Shown: positions 6,890 to 14,859 of the stretch, piece after piece
Layout: every line of letters starts with the position of its first letter
How positions within the stretch are numbered: position 1 is the first letter of the stretch
NCBI GenBank assembly: GCA_012964265.1
Contig: DTUH01000047.1
Span: 1 to 18,853 of the forward strand
DNA from: Candidatus Lambdaproteobacteria bacterium
GTDB lineage: Bacteria > SAR324 > NAC60-12
Direction: 5' to 3'
Length of the DNA: 18,853 bases
Position numbers and translations under genes: made by a program
Notes under the pieces: model-generated
Databases searched by the model: none
What the model was told of the DNA's origin: nothing
What the model saw: the letters and a program-made list of their open reading frames with translations, nothing else

Positions 6890-9043
6890 ATGAACAACTC
6901 AACATTTACAACTGAGGGCGGCGTAAAAATCGAAAAGGGAATAACTCCTTTGGATGCTGAACATGCTCTCGACAAAATTTTTCAATATATTGATACCAAA
7001 AAAGGCGCGCTTTTTGTCAGTAATTACGAAGTTCCGGACCGTTATTCACGTTGGGATTTGGGTTTTGTACATCCTGCGCTTGAACTGATTGCCAGGAAAC
7101 AGCAGTTTGAAATCAACGCACTCAATCCAAATGGTACACGTCTGCTGAAATTGATTGCACCTGCTTTGCAGAATCATCCGCATCTTGAATCACTGGTTTT
7201 TGAGGATGCACCGGATTTTCAAGCAGAAAAAATTTATGGTAAGGTGAAGCCGAGGCCGGATTTCTTTCCGGAAGAGGAAAGAAGTCGTCAGCCAAGTGTG
7301 TTTTCTGTGGTACGTAAAATTTTTGAATTGTTCCGCAGCGATGATCCTTATCTTGGACTGTATGGCGCATTTGGTTACGATTTGGTTTTTCAATTTGAAA
7401 ATATTGAAGCCAAACACAATCGCAATCCTGAACAAACAGATATCCATTTGTTTTTACCGGTTGAATTGGTGGTTGTTGACCGGCAAAAGGAAGAGGCTTA
7501 TAAAATAGAATATCACATCGATACTCCAGACGGTATGACTGAAAGCTGGTGGAACACGGGAGATGAATTTCCGGTTGTTTCAGCTGAAGCAGATGGAAAA
7601 ATAAAGTGTGATCACGCAGCTGGTGAGTTTGAGCAGAAAGTGGCAAATATACAGGAGGGTTGTCAGCGCGGGGATTTTTTTGAGGTCGTACTGTCGCAAG
7701 TGTTTTCTACTGCATTTTCGGAACAGCCCTCAACTTTATTCAAAAGAATTTGTGAACAAAATCCCAGCCCATACAGTTTTTTGATCAACATGGGAACCGA
7801 ACAACTGGTTGGAGCTTCTCCGGAAATGTATGTACGTGTAAAAGGAGATCGCTTTGAAACCAGTCCCATATCCGGAACTGTACCGGTCGGTAATGATCCG
7901 ATGGAAACTGCTGAACGGATCAAAGATCTTATTTCTTCGGAAAAAGAAGAATCAGAACTTACGATGTGCACTGACGTGGACCGCAATGATATGGCCAGAA
8001 TTTGTGAGCCGGGCAGTGTACGCTTAATAGGTCGGCGCTTGCTGGAACGTTATTCGCGGCTGATTCACACAGTTGATCATTTGGAAGGTGTTTTGAACAA
8101 AGACAGGGATGCAGTCGATGCAATTTTGACTCACATGTGGGCGTGCACTGTAACCGGTTCACCAAAACCGGCGGCTATGCAAACAATTGAAAATATTGAA
8201 AATTCACCGCGTGGTTGGTACAGCGGATGTATCGGTTTTTTGTGGTTTAACGGTTATGTCAGCACCGGAATGACTTTGCGCACAGTTCACCTTAAAAACG
8301 GGCAGGCAACAGTGCGTGCCGGCGCGACATTGCTTTATGACTCAGATCCGGCGACAGAAGAACGCGAAACTCACATCAAGGCTTCAGCTTTTTTAGGCGC
8401 GACTTTGGGCAAAAAACCGTCTGCTTCTGTTGACTTAAATTTGCCCCAGACAGGTGAGGCAAAAACTGTTTTATTTGTCGATAATCAGGATAGTTTTGTA
8501 CATACTTTAGCTGGCTATGTAAGGCAAACCGGTGCAAAAGTTATCACACTCCGCTCCGGATTCCCATATAAGATGCTGGACGAAGTCGCTCCGGATTTGC
8601 TTTTCATTTCACCGGGTCCGGGTTTTCCAAGCGAACAAAATGTGCCGGAACTTGTAGGTGAGGCGCTCGCACGGGCTATTCCCATTTTTGGTGTATGCCT
8701 CGGACACCAGGGCATTGCCGAACATTTTGGAGCAAAATTGCTGACTCTTGAGCATCCGGTTCATGGTAAATCTGCTGAGATTATTCACAATGGAGACTCA
8801 TTTTATTCTGGGTTGCCAAACCCCTTCAGCGCAGGACGCTATCACAGTCTTTATGTGGATCCGGATTCACTTCCGGATTGCCTGGAAGTCACCGCCAAAA
8901 CAGAAGACGGCTTGATTATGGGGCTTCGACACAAAACACTGCCGGTTGCTTCTGTGCAATTTCATCCTGAATCTATTCTGACTCTCAAAGATCAAGCCGG
9001 ATTACGGTTGATAAACGAGGTGATGGGGGAATTGATCGGTTAG
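6890..9043 (+). CDS. trpE(G): Fused anthranilate synthase, TrpE and TrpG in one chain
   Basis: This enzyme converts chorismate and glutamine to anthranilate, the first committed step to tryptophan. The 717 residues match the Rhizobium/Azospirillum-type TrpE(G) fusion (about 720-730). The N-terminal chorismate-binding synthase part (about 1-510) shows YEVPDRYSRWDLG, SPISGTVPVG, ELTMCTDVDRNDMARICEPG, HMWACTVTGSPKPAAM and SPRGWYSGCIGF. After a short linker, the class I glutamine amidotransferase part (about 520-717) has SPGPGFPSEQ, the nucleophile Cys603 in GVCLGHQG, and VQFHPES with His692 and Glu694, so the full catalytic triad is present. No ribosome binding site precedes the ATG. The dehydratase gene starts 26 bases downstream. 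Feedback inhibition by tryptophan is expected from the family but was not tested here. Confidence 0.97.
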   Translation: MNNSTFTTEGGVKIEKGITPLDAEHALDKIFQYIDTKKGALFVSNYEVPDRYSRWDLGFVHPALELIARKQQFEINALNPNGTRLLKLIAPALQNHPHLESLVFEDAPDFQAEKIYGKVKPRPDFFPEEERSRQPSVFSVVRKIFELFRSDDPYLGLYGAFGYDLVFQFENIEAKHNRNPEQTDIHLFLPVELVVVDRQKEEAYKIEYHIDTPDGMTESWWNTGDEFPVVSAEADGKIKCDHAAGEFEQKVANIQEGCQRGDFFEVVLSQVFSTAFSEQPSTLFKRICEQNPSPYSFLINMGTEQLVGASPEMYVRVKGDRFETSPISGTVPVGNDPMETAERIKDLISSEKEESELTMCTDVDRNDMARICEPGSVRLIGRRLLERYSRLIHTVDHLEGVLNKDRDAVDAILTHMWACTVTGSPKPAAMQTIENIENSPRGWYSGCIGFLWFNGYVSTGMTLRTVHLKNGQATVRAGATLLYDSDPATEERETHIKASAFLGATLGKKPSASVDLNLPQTGEAKTVLFVDNQDSFVHTLAGYVRQTGAKVITLRSGFPYKMLDEVAPDLLFISPGPGFPSEQNVPELVGEALARAIPIFGVCLGHQGIAEHFGAKLLTLEHPVHGKSAEIIHNGDSFYSGLPNPFSAGRYHSLYVDPDSLPDCLEVTAKTEDGLIMGLRHKTLPVASVQFHPESILTLKDQAGLRLINEVMGELIG

Positions 9044-9069
9044 TCAAAAAGGGAAGAAATTTTCTAAAT

Positions 9070-10044
9070 ATGGAGACAATTACACTTGATGAGATCGAAG
9101 CTGCCGCACGTATTGTTTATGCGGAAATGCAGGCCACTCCTCAATATTGCTGGCCTTTGCTTTGCGAACGATTAGGCACAGAAGTCTGGGTCAAGCACGA
9201 AAACCATACTCCGAATGGTTCTTTCAAGATCCGTGGAGGTTTGGTTTATTTCGCTCATCTCTCACTATCCTCAAAAAAACCTAAAGGTGTCGTCAGTGCG
9301 ACCCGCGGAAATCACGGGCAGTCAGTTGGTTTTGCTGCACGGCGTTACGGAATTCCCGCGACTATCGTAGTTCCTCACGGAAACAGTGTTGAGAAAAATG
9401 CAGCTATGCGTTCGCTTGGTGTGAAGCTACTTGAGCATGGTGATGATTTTCAAACTGCTCGTGAATTTGCGAAAAATCTGGCTCATGAAGAAGAACTGCA
9501 AATGGTACCTTCGTTTGCCCCATTATTAGTCACCGGAGTTGCCACATACAGTTTGGAATTACTAAGAGGAGTCAAGGATCCTGATGTTGTCTACGTTCCC
9601 ATCGGTTTGGGATCCGGAATTTGCGGAATGCTTGCCGCAAGGGATGCATTGAATTTGAAGACTGAAATTGTTGGAGTTGTATCAGCACATGCCAATGCCT
9701 ATGCCGAGTCATTCAGTTGCAAACGTCCTGTTGAATCACCGGTGAGTACCAAAATCGCTGACGGAATGGCCTGCAGAATTCCGGAACAATCGGCGCTTGA
9801 AATGATATGGAAAGGTGTTGAGCGGATTGTGGAGGTTACTGACAGCGAGATTGCTGAAGCCATGCGCATGTTGTATGAATGCACTCATAATGTTTGCGAA
9901 GGCGCCGGTGCTGCGGCATTTGCGGCTGCGGTACAGGAATCATCCAAAATTAAAAGCCGTAAAGTGGCGGTAATTGCTTCCGGTGGTAATGTCGATCGTG
10001 ATGTTTTTGCCGCAGTGCTAAAAGGGGATACTTACACTTTATAA
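9070..10044 (+). CDS. PLP-dependent threonine/serine dehydratase
   Basis: A 324-residue fold-type II PLP enzyme. The PLP-binding lysine is Lys53 in NGSFKIRGG. The phosphate-binding glycine loop is GLGSGICG at 179-186, and ASGGNV occurs at 303-308. ATRGNHGQSVGFAA near 77-90 is the substrate-binding loop typical of threonine ammonia-lyases. It is expected to deaminate threonine to 2-oxobutyrate, or serine to pyruvate. The chain ends at the catalytic domain and lacks the C-terminal ACT regulatory domain of biosynthetic IlvA, so it resembles catabolic TdcB or broad serine/threonine dehydratases. Exact substrate is not fixed by sequence; related family members act on hydroxyectoine-pathway or threo-3-hydroxyaspartate substrates. 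It lies 26 bases after trpE(G), so cotranscription is likely. A weak GGGAAG is 13 bases before the ATG. Confidence 0.9.
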   Translation: METITLDEIEAAARIVYAEMQATPQYCWPLLCERLGTEVWVKHENHTPNGSFKIRGGLVYFAHLSLSSKKPKGVVSATRGNHGQSVGFAARRYGIPATIVVPHGNSVEKNAAMRSLGVKLLEHGDDFQTAREFAKNLAHEEELQMVPSFAPLLVTGVATYSLELLRGVKDPDVVYVPIGLGSGICGMLAARDALNLKTEIVGVVSAHANAYAESFSCKRPVESPVSTKIADGMACRIPEQSALEMIWKGVERIVEVTDSEIAEAMRMLYECTHNVCEGAGAAAFAAAVQESSKIKSRKVAVIASGGNVDRDVFAAVLKGDTYTL

Positions 10045-10069
10045 CGCCGAATAATTCAGGTAAACATTT

Positions 10070-10357
10070 TCATATGGTACATCGATACTTGCCGGAAAGA
10101 AGTGTGATTTCTGAGGTTCGAGGGAAAGAAAAGGTGCGGTCATTCTTAAAATAAACGATGACTTTTTTTTCATTGAGAATGACCCAGGCAGGGGCTGATT
10201 TGCTCCATGATTGATGGGGAGCGGTTGCGTCCAGATATGGTAAACGACAAAGGTAGCGCACCTCCATTGATTTTTCAGCAGGATATAAAAATCCTGAAGG
10301 TACCGAAGAACTGCATCCTAAAAAAAATGTTAGTGAAAATAAAAGCAGCGCCAACAT
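10070..10357 (-). CDS. Small lipoprotein of unknown function
   Basis: A 95-residue product with a clear lipoprotein signal: hydrophobic MLALLLFSLTFFLGC with the lipobox FLGC, making Cys15 the lipidated residue. The mature part is about 80 residues with two further cysteines (the YLCRLPYL segment and the C-terminal KYRC) and ends in predicted beta-strands. A stop codon lies in frame just upstream of this ATG, so the start is fixed. No ribosome binding site is obvious. It is 77 bases downstream of the zinc-ribbon gene on the same strand and converges on the dehydratase gene with a 25-base gap and no visible terminator. I do not recognise the family. Confidence 0.7.
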   Translation of the reverse strand: MLALLLFSLTFFLGCSSSVPSGFLYPAEKSMEVRYLCRLPYLDATAPHQSWSKSAPAWVILNEKKVIVYFKNDRTFSFPRTSEITLLSGKYRCTI

Positions 10358-10377
10358 TTCTTGTCATGATTGTATGT

Positions 10378-10401
10378 TGTTGAAGCAGAGTTCGTTCAAC
10401 A
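10378..10401. repeat. 7-bp inverted repeat between zinc-ribbon and lipoprotein genes
   Basis: TGTTGAA (10378-10384) and TTCAACA (10395-10401) flank a ten-base loop. It lies in the 77-base gap between two minus-strand genes. No T-run follows on the minus strand, so it is not a good intrinsic terminator. It could be a partial attenuator, an mRNA stability element or a protein site. Confidence 0.35.
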
Positions 10402-10434
10402 TCTAATACAAAAGCCTACTCAAAAAGATCCAGC

Positions 10435-11163
10435 TCAGGACTCCACTTCTTCCTCAACTTCAGGGTAGTACAAAATGCGTGAACAATTTGGGCAATTTTT
10501 GTGGGAGTTTGGGTTAGCCATCAATTCATTGACCAATTGTGGTAATAACACCATGTGACAGCCACTGCAACTTTTGTCCTGAATGGCACAGACCGGCATC
10601 GAAATTCCACTTTCCTGGCAGCGCTCATAAAATCGTTTGATGTTTTGGGGAAGTTTTTTCAGCAGACGGTTTCGTCGTGGCTCCAATTTGGCAATCTTCT
10701 TTTCTGCTTTTTCCTGTTTTTTCAGGAGTCCTGAGGTTTCCTGTTGAAATGTGGAATTTGATTCAGTAAGTTCGGAATTAATTGTTTCAATTTCCTGTTC
10801 CAGGTCTTCTTTTTTCATATCCAGTTCAAGCAATTTATCTTCCAATAAGCCCAACATTTTGCGGGCTTCCTCTAACTGGGTTTTGCTGGCGGCAAATTCT
10901 TTTTCGTTTCGGATCTTCGGAACCTGAGCATCCAGACGGGTTATCAGTTGCTCCTGAATTTCAATATTGTTTTTTACTATTTTGCCTTCACTGGTCAAGA
11001 GGTCCAGTTCGTTATATTTTTGTTCAAATAATTTTTGATGTTGGTCAACAACAGATCTTGCCGTTTCGATCTGGCGTTCCAAATGTGACCTTGAAAAGAT
11101 GTTCGTCTGCAAATCCAGATCAGTATTGGCAAGATCAATCAGCGGTTGAATAGTTTGTAGCAT
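10435..11163 (-). CDS. Coiled-coil C4 zinc-ribbon protein (zf-RING_7, CdsZ/FlgZ-like)
   Basis: From ATG 11163 the product is 242 residues, the usual size of this family. Residues about 15-175 form a long antiparallel coiled coil rich in Leu, Glu and Lys. The C-terminal zinc ribbon has two CxxC pairs, CSGC (Cys199, Cys202) and CPNC (Cys224, Cys227), separated by the typical MVLLPQLVNEL segment. Characterised relatives are Helicobacter HP0958 (FlgZ), which binds RpoN and flagellin mRNA, and chlamydial CT398 (CdsZ), which binds sigma54 and type III secretion parts. An upstream in-frame TTG at 11193 exists, but the candidate promoter at 11196-11223 would initiate near 11189, downstream of it, so I chose the ATG. 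There is no ribosome binding site. Its role here is probably regulatory or assembly-related, by family inference only. Confidence 0.88.
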   Translation of the reverse strand: MLQTIQPLIDLANTDLDLQTNIFSRSHLERQIETARSVVDQHQKLFEQKYNELDLLTSEGKIVKNNIEIQEQLITRLDAQVPKIRNEKEFAASKTQLEEARKMLGLLEDKLLELDMKKEDLEQEIETINSELTESNSTFQQETSGLLKKQEKAEKKIAKLEPRRNRLLKKLPQNIKRFYERCQESGISMPVCAIQDKSCSGCHMVLLPQLVNELMANPNSHKNCPNCSRILYYPEVEEEVES

Positions 11164-11195
11164 GGAAGAATTTTTGAAGAGAAGTCTTGGCAATA

Positions 11196-11223
11196 ATTAT
11201 TTGTGATCAGATAATGCTCTCAA
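11196..11223 (-). promoter_or_regulatory. Candidate promoter for the zinc-ribbon gene
   Basis: On the minus strand, TTGAGA (plus 11218-11223) and AATAAT (plus 11196-11201) are spaced by 16 bases. Each matches its consensus at five of six positions. Initiation near 11189 leaves about 26 bases before ATG 11163. The gap upstream, to 11392, shows a TTGATCAA palindrome at 11227-11234 but no terminator for the tricorn gene. Confidence 0.5.
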
Positions 11224-11392
11224 AAATTGATCAAATTTACAAGTGGAAAATCGGATTAACTTTTTGCAGCAATGAATATTCTTCCCGGAGGTACTGCTCC
11301 ATTCAGTTGCATATAGTTATTTAGTTTTAAGAAAAACCCCTGAAAATGAACTTGGAGGAATGTTTTCAAATAATGAGAATTTTTTCTAAAAT

Positions 11393-14300
11393 TCACTCCG
11401 GAAGCAAACGTCTTGGTGACGGAGAATAACTCACCGACTGAACAGGTTTTTCTTTAAGCAAGCGCAACATTTCTTGAACTGTGCGCGCAAGCAGCGGGTC
11501 TTCATTTTTGACAAAAGATTGTGGTGTGTCTTCCACCTCAATATCAGGATCAACCCCATGATTTTCAACCGACCAACCTGCGTGATGGAACCAGATGGAA
11601 TACTGAGGCTGTGTTGTTGTTGTTCCATCCACCAATTGGTAACGACCGTCAATGCCGATCACACCGCCCCAGGTTCGTTTACCAACTAAAGGTCCAAGTT
11701 GCAGTTGCCGGAAGCTTGTTGTGAACATATCACCGTCAGAACCGGTGAATTGATTTGCAATCACTATCAGGTGACCACGCAGTGTATGATATGGATAAGA
11801 CTCAGGGGATCCCCAGCGCGGCACGTCATAACCCAGATGTCGATGCGCTAATTTTTCAAGAATGAGCGGTGATACCATTCCGCCTGCATTATAACGGGCA
11901 TCAACAATCAAACCTTCACGATCAACCTGGGCTAAATATCCTCGATGAAACTCTGCTATTCCATGTGTACTCATGTCCGGAAGATGCAGGTAGCCTACAC
12001 GGCCTTCAGTCAGTGATTCAACGGTTTTCACATTATTCCTGACCCACTCCCGATAGCGAACTTTCTGTTCTCCGAAGAGCGTTTTTACCACGATTTGGCG
12101 TGCTTCCTTCGCTTTCCTTTTTGCTCCCTTTTTTTTCTGATTTCCTTCGATAACAGTCAACGGAACAAACTGACCTGCCTGGTGCACGAGCAATTCTCCC
12201 GGAGTTTTGTGTTCATCTACCGGAACTCCGCCGACTGCCAGGAGTTGATCTCCTTCTTTTACCGCGACACCGGGTTCAGCCAACGGAGAATGCTCGTTGG
12301 TTTTCCAGATGTCTCCAGAGTAAATTTTTTGAAAAATCCACGAACGCCGTTTTGAGTCAAAAACAAGGTCTGCACCTAAACAACCTACAGGATAACGTGG
12401 TGCATGAGGATAATCACCTCCATACTCATAAGCGTGAGATGTACCCAGTTCTCCTTGCATTTCCCATATTAAATCAGATAGTTCAGAACGGGAACCAATT
12501 CGGGGCAGCAAACGGGCATAGCGTTGGTACACGCGTTCCCAATCAACACCTGAAAGATCTTCAGTCCAAAAAAATTCTTTTTGCAAACGCCAGGACTCCT
12601 GAAACATTTGTGCCCACTCTTTCTGATACTGTACCGAAATCCGGATGCGGCTCAAATCAAGCCATCCACTTTTGCGCGAAAAATGTTTTTCAGCTTTATT
12701 TTCTTCCGGAACAGGAACTCCTGCCTCAAATACCCGTAACTTTTCACCGGAACTGTAAAGCATGGTGCGTGAAGAATTTTCGGATTCATCTGCTAAGGAA
12801 GTTTGCACAAAGCCTACATTCTCAGCTATGGTTTCAATTTCCTGTTTCTCAAAATCGTAAATCCATAAAATACCTTCGTCCTTTCCTGCATCATCTTCTG
12901 ATGCCAAATCGTCGACGGTGCCTGTAAGTGGGAATTCGCTGTAAATAACTTTGTTTGAAAGACCTATTATTTGCTCATAAACTCCTTCAGAAACCGGAAA
13001 TTCAACAATTCTATCAGAGATTCCGTCTAAATCAATTTCAACAGAGATTTTGTTTTGTGCCTGAGATTTTTGATTTTTGATTTTTTTTGCATCCTGAAAT
13101 TCTTGATTTGCGCCACTGGCTGCAGATTCTCCCAGTTCTCTTCCAGGTGCATGCGGTTTTGGCACAAAAGGATTTTGAGTATCTTTTTTCAGTGTCAAAA
13201 GATACGGTTTCATTGAACGGGAAAATGAGGTGCCGGTTTGAACGGTGTCCCAAATCGGGTTGAATGTTCTTGATGAAAGAAAATAAAGCCAGCGTCCTTC
13301 CGGATCAAAAGCCGGACTGAAATCGTAGCGTACAGGCTGAGTTATTTGCACAGGTTCAGCAGGTTTAACTCGTATCCCGGTTGCAGAAGGTTTGAGATCA
13401 AGCAGGAAAATAGCTGTTAATTCTAAACTCAAATATTTTGTGTACGCCAGCCATCTTCCATCTGGAGAAAAAACGATTTCACGGATTTCACGCACTTTTG
13501 AGTCATCAAGTTTATATATCCGACCTGTCTCCGCATTCATCAAAAAAAGCTCCATCCGGCTTGTTGTCAGCACAAGATGCGGGTAACGCGGTGAGACCGA
13601 AATTTCCTGCATGCGTCCGGGAGGAAGTTTGTGTGAATAAACCGGTGTTTCAGACGGAAAAGGCTCGAAGACATCTAGTTGTTCTTCGATTGAAGAAAGT
13701 TTTTTTGTTTTGCTCTGTACCACTGATGCATCTGAAATTGCAACTAAATTTCCGTTAGACAACCAACACGGCAAGCGGTAGCGTACCCCGTCACGAATTC
13801 CGTGCTGACGCACTGCCTGTTCCCAAAGCGGCATAGAGAATAATTTTCCACGAGCCGTTAGAGCTACTTCGTGCCCCTGAGGGTGGAGCATGGTTTCTTC
13901 CCAGTATGAGTCACCATAAAAAAACCGACGCTGCAAACGGGTTTTTGTCGAATGCCAGCCTATGTTTAATTGACTCTCACTTTTTGGTGAATTTGTTTCA
14001 TGGGGATCAAGTTTCCATAATTCACCGCCTACGTGGTAAACAAGTGTTTTCCCATCTGTTACCGGAAAACGCACGTAATATTCTTTTTGAAAAGTTTCCT
14101 GACGTAATTCCTTCCCCTGAGCGGTACAGGAAAACAAATTGCCAACACCTTCGTGATCTGAAATAAACCAGAGCCTTTTTCCAATCCAAAACGGGCGCAC
14201 AGGGTTCCCCTGAAGATCGCGAAACAAACGTTTAAAATTTCCAGTGTTCTGCACATCAACCCAGATTTCTCCGGTCATTCCTCCTCGATAGCGTTTCCAG

Positions 14301-14830
14301 CGTGAATTACTAAGGGTGTTGCGACCCAGCACGATTCCCATTTTACCGCTCAACTGCTGATTCACTGCCATTGCCGGACCGTAAGGCAAACTTTCCACAG
14401 GACCGCCATTGAGTGAAACCTGAAAAAGCCAGGAGTCGCTGCCGTGACTGTGAACAGCCTGATGCGTGCTGCGGAACCAAATATATTGTCCGTCATGAGA
14501 CCAGCCCACGATGTGTGTTACGCTGTTTAACCAGGTCAATCGCTGGAGGGGGCCTCCACTGGATTCCATCAAATAAACATCATGCTCACCTTCTTCCATG
14601 GTGCAGCAGGCTATCCAATGTCCATTTGGCGAAAAAGCAGGTGAATGAGTTTCGCTGCGAGAACTGGTTAGGCGCTGGGCTCTACCTCCTTCCAGAGGGA
14701 CTTGCCACAAGTCGTTTTCGCAGACAAAGACGAGTTGATTTTGGAAAACTGTCGGCTGAGTGAAATAGCCCTGTCCGCTGCCGTTTATGGCTGGGAGTTT
14801 TTTGTTGGGGTTCTTTGTTCTTGAGTTCAC
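11393..14830 (-). CDS. Tricorn protease homologue (family S41 core)
   Basis: An 1145-residue homologue of the large self-compartmentalising peptidase that cuts oligopeptides in the cytosol; the Thermoplasma enzyme has 1071 residues. No signal peptide is seen. The first 600 or so residues are two beta-propellers with repeated motifs such as SPAFSPNGHWIAC and IVFSPDGRWLAY. A polar, low-complexity linker near 560-600 separates the catalytic half. All four active-site residues of archaeal tricorn are in place: Ser798-His799 in GTSHAYEYGG, nucleophile Ser1031 in GSDGDMF, and Glu1089 in ENHGVDPD. The spacing Ser1031 to Glu1089 (58) equals that in Thermoplasma (965 to 1023). A PDZ-like domain lies at about 812-920. 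The start is GTG with no ribosome binding site; no ATG lies near. It follows the gspL-like gene by 29 bases, which implies cotranscription. Confidence 0.94.
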   Translation of the reverse strand: MNSRTKNPNKKLPAINGSGQGYFTQPTVFQNQLVFVCENDLWQVPLEGGRAQRLTSSRSETHSPAFSPNGHWIACCTMEEGEHDVYLMESSGGPLQRLTWLNSVTHIVGWSHDGQYIWFRSTHQAVHSHGSDSWLFQVSLNGGPVESLPYGPAMAVNQQLSGKMGIVLGRNTLSNSRWKRYRGGMTGEIWVDVQNTGNFKRLFRDLQGNPVRPFWIGKRLWFISDHEGVGNLFSCTAQGKELRQETFQKEYYVRFPVTDGKTLVYHVGGELWKLDPHETNSPKSESQLNIGWHSTKTRLQRRFFYGDSYWEETMLHPQGHEVALTARGKLFSMPLWEQAVRQHGIRDGVRYRLPCWLSNGNLVAISDASVVQSKTKKLSSIEEQLDVFEPFPSETPVYSHKLPPGRMQEISVSPRYPHLVLTTSRMELFLMNAETGRIYKLDDSKVREIREIVFSPDGRWLAYTKYLSLELTAIFLLDLKPSATGIRVKPAEPVQITQPVRYDFSPAFDPEGRWLYFLSSRTFNPIWDTVQTGTSFSRSMKPYLLTLKKDTQNPFVPKPHAPGRELGESAASGANQEFQDAKKIKNQKSQAQNKISVEIDLDGISDRIVEFPVSEGVYEQIIGLSNKVIYSEFPLTGTVDDLASEDDAGKDEGILWIYDFEKQEIETIAENVGFVQTSLADESENSSRTMLYSSGEKLRVFEAGVPVPEENKAEKHFSRKSGWLDLSRIRISVQYQKEWAQMFQESWRLQKEFFWTEDLSGVDWERVYQRYARLLPRIGSRSELSDLIWEMQGELGTSHAYEYGGDYPHAPRYPVGCLGADLVFDSKRRSWIFQKIYSGDIWKTNEHSPLAEPGVAVKEGDQLLAVGGVPVDEHKTPGELLVHQAGQFVPLTVIEGNQKKKGAKRKAKEARQIVVKTLFGEQKVRYREWVRNNVKTVESLTEGRVGYLHLPDMSTHGIAEFHRGYLAQVDREGLIVDARYNAGGMVSPLILEKLAHRHLGYDVPRWGSPESYPYHTLRGHLIVIANQFTGSDGDMFTTSFRQLQLGPLVGKRTWGGVIGIDGRYQLVDGTTTTQPQYSIWFHHAGWSVENHGVDPDIEVEDTPQSFVKNEDPLLARTVQEMLRLLKEKPVQSVSYSPSPRRLLPE

Positions 14831-14859
14831 GTGCGGAAAAATAGTTAAAAAGTTAGTGT

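Noticed and set aside
7122..7646. A 174-codon minus-strand frame within trpE(G)
   Set aside because: Antisense shadow of strongly conserved anthranilate synthase sequence; His/Gln/Cys-rich composition typical of reverse-frame reading.
11193..11193. TTG start extending the zinc-ribbon protein by ten residues
   Set aside because: It has no ribosome binding site and would lie upstream of the predicted transcript start; the ATG at 11163 gives the usual family length.
11256..11396. A 46-codon minus-strand frame starting with GTG that overlaps the tricorn stop (GTGA) and ends with TAA
   Set aside because: The GGAG directly abuts the GTG with no spacing, the composition looks non-coding, and no motif or signal is visible. 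It is probably chance read-through of the intergenic gap.
11371..11427. Plus-strand GGAGG at 11354-11358 followed by a short ORF from ATG 11373
   Set aside because: The spacing is too long for the site and the ORF is 17 codons, lying mostly antisense to the tricorn gene end.
12352..12927. A 191-codon plus-strand frame within the tricorn gene
   Set aside because: It lies opposite the conserved Ser-His catalytic segment of tricorn; it has no family motifs or ribosome binding site.
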